A stretch of 42,691 nt of DNA from Clostridiales bacterium (GTDB lineage: Bacteria > Bacillota > Clostridia > Lachnospirales > WRAX01), in assembly GCA_031277225.1 (NCBI GenBank), contig JAITMQ010000094.1, positions 1 to 42,691 on the forward strand, given 5' to 3'. Positions 9,932 through 20,800 of the stretch are shown one piece after another; within the stretch, counting starts at the first letter, position 1, and each line of letters starts with the position of its first letter. The notes beneath the pieces were generated by a model, which had not been told where the DNA came from, did not search any database, and saw only the letters and a program-made list of their open reading frames with translations. Both the position numbers and the translations under genes were made by a program.

Positions 9932-9965
9932 TGACTGATAAGTCAATTATATGACCTTTCAGTCA
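9932..9965. promoter_or_regulatory. tandem TetR-type operator palindromes
   Basis: TGACTGATAAGTCA (9932-9945) and TGACCTTTCAGTCA (9952-9965), 20-bp centre spacing, directly upstream of the tetR gene. Confidence 0.75.
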
Positions 9966-9994
9966 TTTTGTCAAGAGGAAATTTAAAAAAATTT

Positions 9995-10023
9995 TTGACT
10001 TCCTGTTAAAAACATGATAAAAT
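9995..10023 (+). promoter_or_regulatory. promoter TTGACT-N17-TAAAAT upstream of lysC
   Basis: hexamers and 17-bp spacing read directly. Confidence 0.65.
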
Positions 10024-10044
10024 GAAGCGGATAGGGGTGAGAAG

Positions 10045-11253
10045 ATGATTATTGTTCAAAAATATGGCGGCACATCCTTGGCGGATTTTGAGCGCATGGA
10101 AAATGTTGCGCGGCGCATAATTGCCGCCAAAGAGGCCGGAAACCGCGTGGTTGTGGTGCTTTCGGCGCAGGGCAAGCATACGGACGAACTTGTTGCGCTG
10201 GCCGAAGCCGCCAATCCCCGCGGCTCGAAACGCGAGCGCGACCTTTTGCTGGCCACGGGCGAACAGGTTTCCGTAACCCTTATGGCCCTGGTTTTGCAAC
10301 GTTTGGGCCATGGCGCAATCTCCCTAAACGCGCGTCAAGCGGGGATATTCTCAACCTCGGACTTTGGTGCTGCGCGCATTAAAAAAATCGAAACAGAAAG
10401 AATTTTAGCCGAGCTTGAAATGGGCAATATTGTTATTATCACGGGCTTTCAAGGCGAGGCGCGCCATGGCGAACTTACAACACTTGGGCGCGGCGGCTCT
10501 GACACAACGGCCGTTGCCTTGGCGGCCGCGCTAAAAGCCCATGCCTGCGAGATTTATACGGATGTTGAGGGGGTTTATTCCGCCGACCCGCGCTTAGTTG
10601 CAAATGCGAAAAAACTGCCCGAAATCAGCTATGACGAGATGTTGGAGCTGGCCGCACTCGGCGCGCAGGTTCTGCAAAAACGCTCGGTTGGGCTGGCCAA
10701 AAAATACGGCGTGCGCCTTGCCGTGCGCTCTGCAATGAGCGATGCGGCGGGCACAATTGTGAAGGAGGGAAATGGCGTGGAGGGAAATTTTGTAAGCGGG
10801 GTTGTGAATCATGACGGAATTGTGCGCATAACCATTTCGGGCGTAAAAGACGCGCCGGGCGTGTGGTATAAGGTTTTTGACATCATGAATGACGGCGACA
10901 TCGCAATCGATTTTGTGCAGCAAAAAAAGCGCAGCGACGGCACTAAGGATATTTCCTTTACGCTGGATGCCGAGCGGCTGGACGATGCAAAGGCCATCCT
11001 TGCGGGCAATACGCATCGCCTAAATTTTACCGGCCTTGCGCATGACGACCATATTGCGAAGCTTTCCGTGGTTTCGACAGGAATGGCGACAAATCCGGGC
11101 GTGCCCTCGCTTATGTTCGAGGCGCTTTTTGACGCAGGAATCAATATCGACTCCATTTCCACCTCGGAAATCCGCGTCAGCGTGCTAATCGACAAAAAAG
11201 AAGCCGCCCGCGCCGCCGCAATCGTCCATGCGAAGTTTTTTAATGGGAGGTAA
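10045..11253 (+). CDS. lysC: aspartate kinase
   Basis: IIVQKYGGTSLADFERMENVA; ITGFQGEARHGELTTLGRGGSDTTAVALA; ACT domains. Confidence 0.96.
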   Translation: MIIVQKYGGTSLADFERMENVARRIIAAKEAGNRVVVVLSAQGKHTDELVALAEAANPRGSKRERDLLLATGEQVSVTLMALVLQRLGHGAISLNARQAGIFSTSDFGAARIKKIETERILAELEMGNIVIITGFQGEARHGELTTLGRGGSDTTAVALAAALKAHACEIYTDVEGVYSADPRLVANAKKLPEISYDEMLELAALGAQVLQKRSVGLAKKYGVRLAVRSAMSDAAGTIVKEGNGVEGNFVSGVVNHDGIVRITISGVKDAPGVWYKVFDIMNDGDIAIDFVQQKKRSDGTKDISFTLDAERLDDAKAILAGNTHRLNFTGLAHDDHIAKLSVVSTGMATNPGVPSLMFEALFDAGINIDSISTSEIRVSVLIDKKEAARAAAIVHAKFFNGR

Positions 11254-11277
11254 AACTACCGAAATTCGAGGTGATTT

Positions 11278-13479
11278 ATGAATTTTACAGCCGGATTGAC
11301 TGAAATTTTGCAGATTGTCGGGGCGGAATATGCCGACCCGCATCGGGTTTTGGGAATGCATGAAACCCACGGCCGCCTTTTTGTGCGCGCTTTTGTGCCC
11401 GACGCGGCGGCGGTTTGCGTAATTTGCCCGAATTCTGCCGAACGCTGGCCTTTAGAGCGCGTGCATGTTGACGGCTTCTTTGAAGGCGAAATTGTCGGGC
11501 GCGACGCCTGGTTTTTGTATGAATTAGAGCTGGATTTCGGCGGCGAAAATGTGCAGATTTTGCACGACCCCTATGCCTTCCCCCCCGTTTTGACAGAATA
11601 CGACATGCATTTATTCGCATCGGGAACGCATTACAAAATCGCCGATAAATTGGGCGCAAACCCCATGATTCTGGAGGGCGTGGAGGGCGTAAATTTCGCG
11701 GTTTGGGCACCAAATGCCGACCGCGTAAGCGTAATTGGCGACTTTAACAGCTATGACGGCCGCCGCCACGCCATGCGTCTGCGCCCCGAAAGCGGCATTT
11801 GGGAGCTTTTTATCCCCGCCATAAAGCAATATGACGCTTACAAATTCGAGATTAAGACCCGCGCGGGCGAATTGTTGCAAAAATCCGACCCATTCGAGAA
11901 ATATCACCAATTGCGGCCTTCTACGAATTCGCTGGTCTATAATTTGCGTGGTTTTGAATGGGAAGACGGCGACTGGCTTAAGCTGCGCGCCGAAAATCCG
12001 CCGATTGGCGGGCCTATAAACATCTACGAAGTGAATCTTGCCTCGTGGGTCAAAGGCCGCAATAGCGAATTTTCGACATATGTCGAGCTGGCCCACGAGC
12101 TGGTTAACTATATGCTGGAAATGGGATATACACATATAGAATTAATGCCCATCACCGAGCATCCCTATGACCCCAGCTGGGGCTATCAGGTTACCGGCTA
12201 TTATGCCGCAACCAGCCGCTTTGGCACGCCTCACGAATTCAAATATTTTGTAAATCATTGCCATAAAAATAATATAGGCGTAATTTTGGATTGGGTTCCC
12301 GCGCATTTCCCGAAGGATTCCCACGGTTTGGCAAAATTCGACGGTACGGCGCTTTTTGAGCATGAAGACCCCCGCCAGGCCGAACATCCCGATTGGGGCA
12401 CTCTAATGTTCAATTATGGCCGCAAAGAAGTCGCAAATTTCCTAATTGCCAATGCCCTCTTTTGGGTCGAAGAATACCATATTGACGGGCTTCGCGTGGA
12501 TGCCGTCGCCTCTATGCTTCACCTAAATTATTCCAAATATGGCGACGGGCTTTGGGTTCCGAACGAGCATGGCGGCAATATTAACTTAGAGGCGAGGGAA
12601 TTTCTTAAACATCTAAATTCGATTATGCGCGAAAAACACCCCCATGTGCTGATGATTGCCGAGGAATCCACGGCCTATCCGGGCGTAACCGCGCCCGTGG
12701 GTGATGATGGGCTGGGCTTTAGCCTGAAATGGAATATGGGCTGGATGAATGACTTCCTGAAGTATGTCGAAATGGACCCGATTTATCGCAGTAATCACCA
12801 CAATTTGATAAATTTCGCCATGATGTATCATTATAATGAAAATTTCGTGCTGCCGCTGTCGCATGACGAGGTGGTGCATGGCAAAAAATCCCTGCTGAAT
12901 AAAATGCCCGGCGACCTTTGGCAGAAATTCGCGAATTTGCGCGTTTCCTTGGGCTTTATGTATGCCCATCCGGGCAAAAAATTGCTGTTTATGGGCGGCG
13001 AATTCGGGCAATTTATCGAATGGGACGAAAAGCGTCCGCTGGATTGGTTTTTATTGGAATTTCCGCATCATAAAAATATGCAAAATTTTTCCAAGGATTT
13101 AAACCATCTCTATAGGCGCGAAATCGCCCTTTGGGGCGCAGATTTTGACCCCGCGGGCTTCGCTTGGATTGATGCCGACGATGCGGCGCGCTCCATAGCC
13201 TCTTTTGCGCGTTTTGCGGGCGGTGAAACGCTGATAATTGCCTGCAATTTCACCCCCGTGCCCTATGAAAATCACCGTTTGGGGTTGCATAATCCTGCAA
13301 TTTACCAAGAAATCCTAAATTCCGACAACGAACGCTATGGCGGCAGCGGCATCACCAATCCAAGCCCGCTTGCGCCCGAAAAAGCCCTAAGCAATGGACT
13401 CGAATATTCCATAGAGTTGCGACTGCCGCCCCTTGGAATCGTGATTTTGAAAGCCGCGGAGGGCGATTATGCACAATGA
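11278..13479 (+). CDS. glgB: 1,4-alpha-glucan branching enzyme
   Basis: NFAVWAPNADRVSVIGDFN; DGLRVDAVASMLHL; FVLPLSHDEVVHGKKSLL. Confidence 0.96.
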   Translation: MNFTAGLTEILQIVGAEYADPHRVLGMHETHGRLFVRAFVPDAAAVCVICPNSAERWPLERVHVDGFFEGEIVGRDAWFLYELELDFGGENVQILHDPYAFPPVLTEYDMHLFASGTHYKIADKLGANPMILEGVEGVNFAVWAPNADRVSVIGDFNSYDGRRHAMRLRPESGIWELFIPAIKQYDAYKFEIKTRAGELLQKSDPFEKYHQLRPSTNSLVYNLRGFEWEDGDWLKLRAENPPIGGPINIYEVNLASWVKGRNSEFSTYVELAHELVNYMLEMGYTHIELMPITEHPYDPSWGYQVTGYYAATSRFGTPHEFKYFVNHCHKNNIGVILDWVPAHFPKDSHGLAKFDGTALFEHEDPRQAEHPDWGTLMFNYGRKEVANFLIANALFWVEEYHIDGLRVDAVASMLHLNYSKYGDGLWVPNEHGGNINLEAREFLKHLNSIMREKHPHVLMIAEESTAYPGVTAPVGDDGLGFSLKWNMGWMNDFLKYVEMDPIYRSNHHNLINFAMMYHYNENFVLPLSHDEVVHGKKSLLNKMPGDLWQKFANLRVSLGFMYAHPGKKLLFMGGEFGQFIEWDEKRPLDWFLLEFPHHKNMQNFSKDLNHLYRREIALWGADFDPAGFAWIDADDAARSIASFARFAGGETLIIACNFTPVPYENHRLGLHNPAIYQEILNSDNERYGGSGITNPSPLAPEKALSNGLEYSIELRLPPLGIVILKAAEGDYAQ

Positions 13480-13876
13480 GCAAAAGCCCATATTTTGGGA
13501 TTCGGGCATAGACCATCCCATGACTAAGCGGCAATGGGCCGCCGCAATCCTCGCTGTAATAGGCAATGCGCTTTTGTTTTCCAATTTTGCTTGGATGGTA
13601 ATTTTTACCACAGTTACAATCCTTCTAACCCGCGCAACTACCAAAGCCATCAAGGAAATTGAGCTAAATATCTATGCCGACCGCATAACGGGCTATGGCT
13701 TCAAGTTTTGGGATTTTTTGCCAAGAGTTCATGGATTCGAGCTTAAGCCGCACGAAATAAACTCCATAAAACAGCACAAATGGGGCATAAACATCAACTC
13801 AACCGATGGCCGCTATCGCCTGCTGATTAACAAACCCGACTTTATGCATGAAAAAATTAGAGCCTGTATTCAATGA
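13469..13876 (+). CDS. small membrane protein of unknown function
   Basis: 135-aa ORF with one or two hydrophobic segments; overlaps the glgB end. Confidence 0.65.
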   Translation: MHNEQKPIFWDSGIDHPMTKRQWAAAILAVIGNALLFSNFAWMVIFTTVTILLTRATTKAIKEIELNIYADRITGYGFKFWDFLPRVHGFELKPHEINSIKQHKWGININSTDGRYRLLINKPDFMHEKIRACIQ

Positions 13877-13890
13877 ATACAGGCTTTTTA
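13861..13890 (+). terminator. intrinsic terminator overlapping the stop codon of the preceding CDS
   Basis: AGCCTGTATTC-AAT-GAATACAGGCT perfect 11-bp stem then TTTTA. Confidence 0.88.
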
Positions 13891-13894
13891 TTGA

Positions 13895-16072
13895 TTAGAA
13901 TATTGAATATGCCGCGATTATGCCTACGAAGACCATGGATACCGTGGCCACCATTTTAAACAGGGTGTTTAGCGACGGGCCCGTGGTGTCTTTAAAGGGG
14001 TCGCCGACGGTGTCGCCGATTACTGCGGCTTTATGGGCTTCAGAGCCCTTGCCGCCGTGATTTCCGGCCTCGATATATTTTTTGGCATTATCCCATGCGC
14101 CGCCGGAATTTGCCATAAATACGGCCATAACGAAGCCCACGACTGTAGAGCCGCCGATAAGCCCGATTACGCCTTCAACGCCGAAAATCAGGCCGGTTAT
14201 AATTGGCACAACCACGCCAAGCACGGTAGGGCCAACCATTTCACGAAGCGCGGACTTTGTGCAAAGGTCGACACAGGTTGCATAGTCGGGGTCGGCCTTG
14301 CCTTCCATAATGCCCGCAATTTCCCTAAATTGGCGGCGAACTTCAAGAACTATGCTTTGCGCCGCGCGCTTTACGGCGGACATTGTCATGGCCGAAAACA
14401 CGAATACAAGCATTGCGCCAATGAAAATTCCTATAAGCACGCTGGGATTTTGGATATTAAGGTTCAAATCGGCCATGGTGAATGGTTCTGCACCTGCGGG
14501 GCGAAGCGCGTCAATTTCGCGAACCGCCAGCTTGATAAAGGAAACGAGCAGGGCAAGCGACGTAAGCGCGGCAGAGCCGATGGCGAAGCCTTTACCCGTT
14601 GCGGCCGTGGTATTTCCGATGGAATCCAGAGTGTCGGTACGTTCGCGCACTTTCGGGTCCATGCCCGCCATTTCGGCGATTCCGCCCGCATTGTCGGCCA
14701 CGGGGCCATAGGCATCACAGGCGAGGGTTAGACCCAAGGTTGACAACATGCCAACGGCGGCCAGACCAATTCCGTAAAGGCCGGAATTAAAGCTCATAAC
14801 CGCATCGGCATCGCCGAAGACGAAGCCGAAAACGCCGCCTGCGGCCAGGAATGAGCCAACAACCGCCGCAATTATAATTAAAACGGGGGCAATTGTCGAT
14901 TTCATGCCAAGGGCAATGCCGCCGATTATAAATGTGGCAGAACCCGTTTCGGACGCTTTTGCAAGGTTTTTCGTGGGCTTATAATGCGCCGAGGTGAAAT
15001 ATTCCGTAAAATATGCGATTAGACAGCCCGCCACAAGACCCACCAATATGGCCAAATAAAGCCCAAACCAATTGTCCGCGCCCATAATCAAGAATGTTAC
15101 GGGCGCAAAGCCCACGGCGGCAATGGCGGCGGCACCATATGTGCCGAAGCGAAGCGTGTCTAAAAGTTGTTTTTTGGTTGCATTTTCTTTTGTGCGAATG
15201 AAGAATGTGCCCGCAAGTGAGGCAATTACGCCAACGACGGCAAGAGCCACGGGCAAGAACATGCTGGCGAAAACCATGTCATAGCCCAAATGCATAAATG
15301 CCGCATAGCCAAGCGCAATCGAGGCGTGCATGGACTTGATATAGCTTTCATAAAGGTCTGCACCCATGCCGGCCACGTCGCCCACATTGTCGCCCACATT
15401 GTCCGCAATAACGGCGGGATTGCGCGGGTCGTCTTCCGGAATTCCCGCCTCAACTTTACCCACAAGGTCAGCACCAACGTCGGCCGCCTTTGTGAAAATT
15501 CCGCCGCCAACACGGGCAAAAAGCGCGAATACGGCAACACCAACGCCAAACATTACCATATTGTCGGCAATTTCTGTCGGGCCAAGGTCAAAAACGAAGC
15601 GCAGAAGCAAAAACCATAGGGACACATCTAAAAGTGAAAGCCCCACAACGGTAAAGCTTAGCACCGTTCCGCTGGAAAATGCGACTCTTAAGCCCTTGTT
15701 CAGGCTTTGTTCGGCCGCATTGGCTGTGCGCGAATTGGCAAATGTTGCAATTTTCATGCCTATAAAGGCTGAAAGTTGCGTTAACAATCCACCAATTAAA
15801 AATGCAAAAGGCATAAAGACCGATATGTACCCGAAAACCGCCAAAATGGCCAAAAGCACAACCACAATCATATAGAAAATGATTACGACTTTAAATTGCC
15901 GTTTTAAATAGGCCTTTGCCCCCGAACGTATCGAGGCGGCGATTTTCTTCATCTTTTCCGTGCCTTCCGAGAACTTCATTACCTTCCTGCTTTGAATAAA
16001 GGCGAAAGCAAGGGCGATTAAAGCGCCCGCCACACCAATCACAAAAGCAATTTCCCAATTCATAATAAACAT
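13895..16072 (-). CDS. hppA: membrane-bound ion-translocating pyrophosphatase
   Basis: DVGADLVGKVEAGIPEDDPRNPAVIADNVGDNVGDVAGMGADLYESY. Confidence 0.97.
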   Translation of the reverse strand: MFIMNWEIAFVIGVAGALIALAFAFIQSRKVMKFSEGTEKMKKIAASIRSGAKAYLKRQFKVVIIFYMIVVVLLAILAVFGYISVFMPFAFLIGGLLTQLSAFIGMKIATFANSRTANAAEQSLNKGLRVAFSSGTVLSFTVVGLSLLDVSLWFLLLRFVFDLGPTEIADNMVMFGVGVAVFALFARVGGGIFTKAADVGADLVGKVEAGIPEDDPRNPAVIADNVGDNVGDVAGMGADLYESYIKSMHASIALGYAAFMHLGYDMVFASMFLPVALAVVGVIASLAGTFFIRTKENATKKQLLDTLRFGTYGAAAIAAVGFAPVTFLIMGADNWFGLYLAILVGLVAGCLIAYFTEYFTSAHYKPTKNLAKASETGSATFIIGGIALGMKSTIAPVLIIIAAVVGSFLAAGGVFGFVFGDADAVMSFNSGLYGIGLAAVGMLSTLGLTLACDAYGPVADNAGGIAEMAGMDPKVRERTDTLDSIGNTTAATGKGFAIGSAALTSLALLVSFIKLAVREIDALRPAGAEPFTMADLNLNIQNPSVLIGIFIGAMLVFVFSAMTMSAVKRAAQSIVLEVRRQFREIAGIMEGKADPDYATCVDLCTKSALREMVGPTVLGVVVPIITGLIFGVEGVIGLIGGSTVVGFVMAVFMANSGGAWDNAKKYIEAGNHGGKGSEAHKAAVIGDTVGDPFKDTTGPSLNTLFKMVATVSMVFVGIIAAYSIF

Positions 16073-16156
16073 TCCTCCATTTGGATTTGGATTTTATTCG
16101 ACAATTATAACATTTTCGGAACAAGATTGCAATAGAAATTTTTAAGCATTTTGAAT

Positions 16157-16185
16157 TTGACAAAAATTCGTATTTATGGTAAAAT
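16157..16185 (+). promoter_or_regulatory. promoter TTGACA-N17-TAAAAT for the HPt/GGDEF operon
   Basis: hexamers and 17-bp spacing read directly. Confidence 0.65.
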
Positions 16186-16218
16186 TGGATTTTAGGCTTA
16201 GAATCGGGGGGTGATGCC

Positions 16219-16722
16219 ATGGGCGGCGATGATTTCGTCGGAAAATTGCGCATAAAATTCGCTAAAGAGCAAGGCGATGTTTTTGTGCGTATTCAAAATG
16301 CCCTTAAAGCGGGCGACATTAAAGGGGCGTTTTTGCTGGTTCATACCCTTAAGGGGGCGGCCGGCCTAATTGGCGAACCCATGCTCGTAAAGGCCGCAAT
16401 TGCGGCGGAACATCCTCTTAGGCATGGCGAAATGCCGGGCTTAATTGTCATGGAAAATTTGCAATATACCCTTGATGATGTCGTTTCGGCAATTTATATT
16501 CCACAGCGGCAAGAGGTTACGGAATGGGACAAGGCCGCCGCAGCCGAACTTTTCGACGGTTTGCAAACCATGCTTGCGGAAAGCAGCGCCGAATGTTTTA
16601 TGATTTTGGACGACTTGGAAAAAATTCCCGAAACCGAAGAACTTGTGGCCTTAATCGAAAAATGCGATTTCGCCGCGGCCTTAGATGAACTTTTAGAGCT
16701 CCGAACAAAACTTGAGTTATAG
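16219..16722 (+). CDS. HPt (histidine phosphotransfer) domain protein
   Basis: AFLLVHTLKGAAGLIGEPMLVKAA phospho-acceptor motif. Confidence 0.8.
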   Translation: MGGDDFVGKLRIKFAKEQGDVFVRIQNALKAGDIKGAFLLVHTLKGAAGLIGEPMLVKAAIAAEHPLRHGEMPGLIVMENLQYTLDDVVSAIYIPQRQEVTEWDKAAAAELFDGLQTMLAESSAECFMILDDLEKIPETEELVALIEKCDFAAALDELLELRTKLEL

Positions 16723-17687
16723 TGGAGGAAGATATGATTCAAAACTTGAATCAGCAGGTGAAAAAATCGCGCATATTGGTTATTGACGACTCTCCTTTGG
16801 AATTGCGCGCGCTCAGCATGATACTTTCGGGTATTTATGACGTGAAATTGGCCAATAGCGGGCAAATCGGCCTGGATTTGGCGCAAAAATTTAAAACCGA
16901 CTTGATTTTATTGGACTTAAATATGCCCGGCATTTCGGGCTTTGAAGTGCTTACAAAATTGAAAAATGACGAGGATTTGGCTGATATTCCGGTCATTATC
17001 GTTACGGGAAGCGACGACAGCGCCGACGAAGTTAAGGGGCTGGAGCTTGGCGCGGCGGATTTTATCCGCAAACCCATTGTTGACGCCATTGTTAAGCTGC
17101 GCGTCGGGGTGCATTTGCAATTGCGCGCGCAACTTAAGCTTGTTGAAAGTTTCAGTCTTGTGGACGGACTTACGGGCATTGGCAACCGCCGCAATTTTGA
17201 CCAGACAATGCGGGCGGAATTTAGGCGTGCGGCGCGTTCGGGTCAGCCGCTGGGAATGCTTATGCTGGATATTGACCATTTTAAGCGGTTTAACGACAGA
17301 TTTGGGCATATTAACGGCGACGAATGTTTAAAGACCGTGGCCGCCGTTATGACAAAAACTGCCAATCGAGGCAGCGACTTTGTATTTCGTTGGGGCGGCG
17401 AGGAATTTATAGTTTTGCTGGGTGAAACGCCGATGGAGGGCGTGATTGCCGTGGCCGAGCGTCTGCGCCAAAATATCGAAGATACGGCGATTTATTGCGG
17501 CGAAGAGATTACCTTTGCGACCGTAAGCATTGGTGCGGGCGCAATTATTCCAAGCCCAATCGGCACAAATCCCAACGATTTTAAGGAAGTCGACTATACG
17601 CCCGAAATTAAAAAGTTTACGATTGCGGTGAATAAGGCCCTGCATAGGGCAAAAGGCGGCGGGCGGAATCGGGTGGAATTAGCCTAA
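16722..17687 (+). CDS. response regulator-GGDEF diguanylate cyclase
   Basis: REC: ILVIDDSPLELRAL, DLILLDLNMPG; GGDEF: FRWGGEEF with upstream RGSD I-site. Confidence 0.94.
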   Translation: MEEDMIQNLNQQVKKSRILVIDDSPLELRALSMILSGIYDVKLANSGQIGLDLAQKFKTDLILLDLNMPGISGFEVLTKLKNDEDLADIPVIIVTGSDDSADEVKGLELGAADFIRKPIVDAIVKLRVGVHLQLRAQLKLVESFSLVDGLTGIGNRRNFDQTMRAEFRRAARSGQPLGMLMLDIDHFKRFNDRFGHINGDECLKTVAAVMTKTANRGSDFVFRWGGEEFIVLLGETPMEGVIAVAERLRQNIEDTAIYCGEEITFATVSIGAGAIIPSPIGTNPNDFKEVDYTPEIKKFTIAVNKALHRAKGGGRNRVELA

Positions 17688-17849
17688 TATAATTTAAAGT
17701 TTCGCTCGCATTTGTTCATAATTTTCGGGCTAGCATTTGAAAAAGAGGGGGTTTATATCACTAGACGAAATAGACAAAGCCGAAAAACCGACGATAGCAG
17801 CCGAAAAATTTCCGATACCAAAAGCTTCTTAGGGTGCCGGAAAGGTTTT

Positions 17850-20800
17850 TCACATAAAAATTTTCTCCATGACCCCCTCCCGCCCAATCGCCCGAAGATT
17901 GCGATATGCGCCTTGGTCTTGCGCGTCGAATTTGCAAATGCTGTGAAAATCGCAAAAACCGCAGGGGGTTTGGTTTTTGTGTTTATAGGGCGAAATTGGG
18001 ATTTCGCCCGCCAGCATGGCGCGCCCCGCCTCTTTCGCCAAATTTTTAACATGGTCCATAAGTGCCGCAAAAGCCTCTGCGCTGATGATTGCGCCGCTTT
18101 TTTTAAAGCTGTCCGCGTCGTGTTGCATGGCCATAATCACGCTTTCGTCGTCCAGAACGAGGCCGCTCATTTTAAATGCGTCAAGTAGCTTTTTCTTATA
18201 GACTTCGGGTTCGTTAAGTTTATAATCAAAGTCTAACAATGGGTTTAGCAAATTGAAATAAAACGCCGCCGCAGGCAGGATTTTCAAGGCATCGCCCTCG
18301 CCGCGCGCCTGCGCCAATTTTTGAATAAACGCGCCCAAATAAATCAGCAATTGCATGTCCAGCCCATAATAGACCTCTTCCAACGAAAATTGCTTGCGCC
18401 CCGACTTATAATCGATAATTTTCACATAGTCCGCGCCCTCAAGGCGGCCAATATCCACGCGGTCAATGCGACCTTCCAGCAGCATTTTTGCATCGGCTGA
18501 CAGTTCAATTTCAATGGGCGGCAAAACCGTGTCCGCGCCCGAATCTGCGCCGCCAAAGGCAATTTCGTTATAAGCAAGCGCGAAGTCGCCGCCGGAGAGA
18601 TGGTTGGCCAGAGCCGCCGCCGAAGCCTGCGAAATTGCCCGCATTTTATGGGCAAAATGCGTATAGCGGCCGGAGGAATGAAGCTGATAATTGCCGGGCG
18701 CGCCAAAAACCTCGTCAACCGCGCCATTTATCAGGGTTGCGACCCTCTCCGTGTCCGCCGCGCCCTCGGGCCCCAAAACTTTAAGTACCTCTCCAAACTT
18801 CGACAAAATGTCATGGTAAATATTGCCCATGTCCACAGCCGCCACATCGTAAATTTTGCGCTTTTTGGCCGCCAAATTGTATTGGGCAAAATAGGCGAAA
18901 GGGCAGGAAATATAGCGTTGCAGACGTGAAACAGAGCTGCGGATATTCGGCCTGTAAAGCATACTTACAGAATTTTTTGAAAGCCCACTTTTAGTAGTTT
19001 CCTGCGTGAATTTAACCCCCGCATCCATGTCGGCGAGTTTTTGCGCAAAAATTTCATCCTGCTCGAAATAGTCATAAACCGCCGCAAATTCGGGCGAAAT
19101 TGGCGTTTCATAGGCGGCATGGCGACCCAAGGCCAGCGACAAATCGCCAAACATTCTTTGTCGCCCTGCAATTAGCGACAAAAAGCCATGCGCGCCCTCG
19201 CCAATGCGCGGAAAAAGCGCGCGAATCCGCTGAATCAGCCGCGAAGGATTCGCCCCGCGCCCCTCCAAATCCCCGGCGGGATAGGTTATGGCCAAAAATT
19301 CTCTTGGTTTAGAAATATTTTCGTATATTAAGAATTCTTCCTCGTAAATTTTGGCGGCGGAATCCTTCGCCAAAGCCAGCCCCGCGCCCGCCAAAGCCAG
19401 CCTGTCATCATCGGACAAAAGCCCGTCGCCATCGGGTCTTGCGGGCAGCGCGCCGTCCTTCGCGCCCAAAATAATCATGGCCTTAAGCTCGCCAAAGCGA
19501 GAGCGGCGCAAATCGCCCAAAACCAGCTGGTCGAGTGCCGGCGGTGCCAGGCCCAAATCGCCGAGGCCGGCCTCAAAAATCTTGGCAAATCCGCTTATAT
19601 TCTCGTTTTGCTCCGGCAAAATCTCCACCATTTTGCCCAAAGTGTGCATAATCGCGTCCCAAATCTGCTCATGTTCACGTTGAGTTTCATTGTCGCCGCG
19701 ACGCTGAGCATCATTCGCCCAATCCTCCAAAATGTCATTAACACTATTCATCGCTAAAAAATTATAAACCCAATGTGCAAAATCCCTCAGCGGATATTTG
19801 CGCCGAGGCGTGCAATTATCGGAAAGAGCGGCCATAATCGCCAAAACTTTTTGGCGGCACAAATTCAGCGATTCCAGCTCGGATTCGTCCCCCAAATGAA
19901 AATCCTCCTGCCAATCCTTGCCCCTAATATTGTAAGCCAAGGCATAATTTTCCAGCAGGTCAATCTCATCCCGAAAATTAAAGACGGGCAGCTTTAACAT
20001 GCGGAAAACCGCCTCATATGACCAATTTGTCGAGATAATTTGACAGGCGGAGAGAATCATTTCCGCAATCGGATGCCCCAAAATGCTGCGCCGCATATCC
20101 ACAAAAACGGGAATTCCGTCGCGGCTAAAAATCGCGGGCACAAATTTTTCATAGCGCGCCAAATCGGCGGCAATAAGCCCGATTTCGCTGTATTTATAGC
20201 CCCTTTCGCGGGTCAGCATGGTTACAATTCTTGCGGCTGTGTCTATTTCGTTGAATATACTCGAAGTTGAAAAAATCTGAATATTTTCGGGTCGTTCATG
20301 GTAAATATTGCCAATGTCGAAGCCAAGATAATTTTCGCATAAAAACGCAAGGTCGGCGGCCTCATCATGGCGGTAAGAATCCTTTAAAATCAAGGCTTCT
20401 TCCATCTTTGCGCCAAGTTCTGCGCCAATTTGCGCAAGGACCTGCATGGTCTGCACAACCTCGCTATAGATGTCGAATTTTGACATTGCGCCAAAATCGG
20501 CGGCGGCGCGCGGCGCAGGCAGGGCAATTTTCACCTGATTTGCCACGGAAACGAGGGCCGCAAGCACCTTTTTTTCCTGCGGCGTAAAGGATTTAAAGCC
20601 ATCAATCCAAATTTTGGCATCTTGTAAAAAGTCTGCCTGCTCAATCTTTTCGGCCAAAATGTCCAGCACCTCATCATTGGAAATAAATGACTCTTCCAAA
20701 AATTCCCTATAGGCCGCATAAATCAGCTGCAAATCGTGAAGTTTTAGGCCTAAACTGCTGTTTTTGGCGGAATCGGCCTGCGCCGCCAAATCCTCCGGCG

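Noticed and set aside
17757-17850. Possible c-di-GMP (GEMM-I) riboswitch fragment: GACAAAGCC...CGATAGCAGCCG...TTTCCG
   Set aside because: Only short matches to the motif, no complete fold recognisable, and it lies between convergent gene ends rather than upstream of a gene; a weak hairpin TTTCCG/CGGAAA there may just be a terminator
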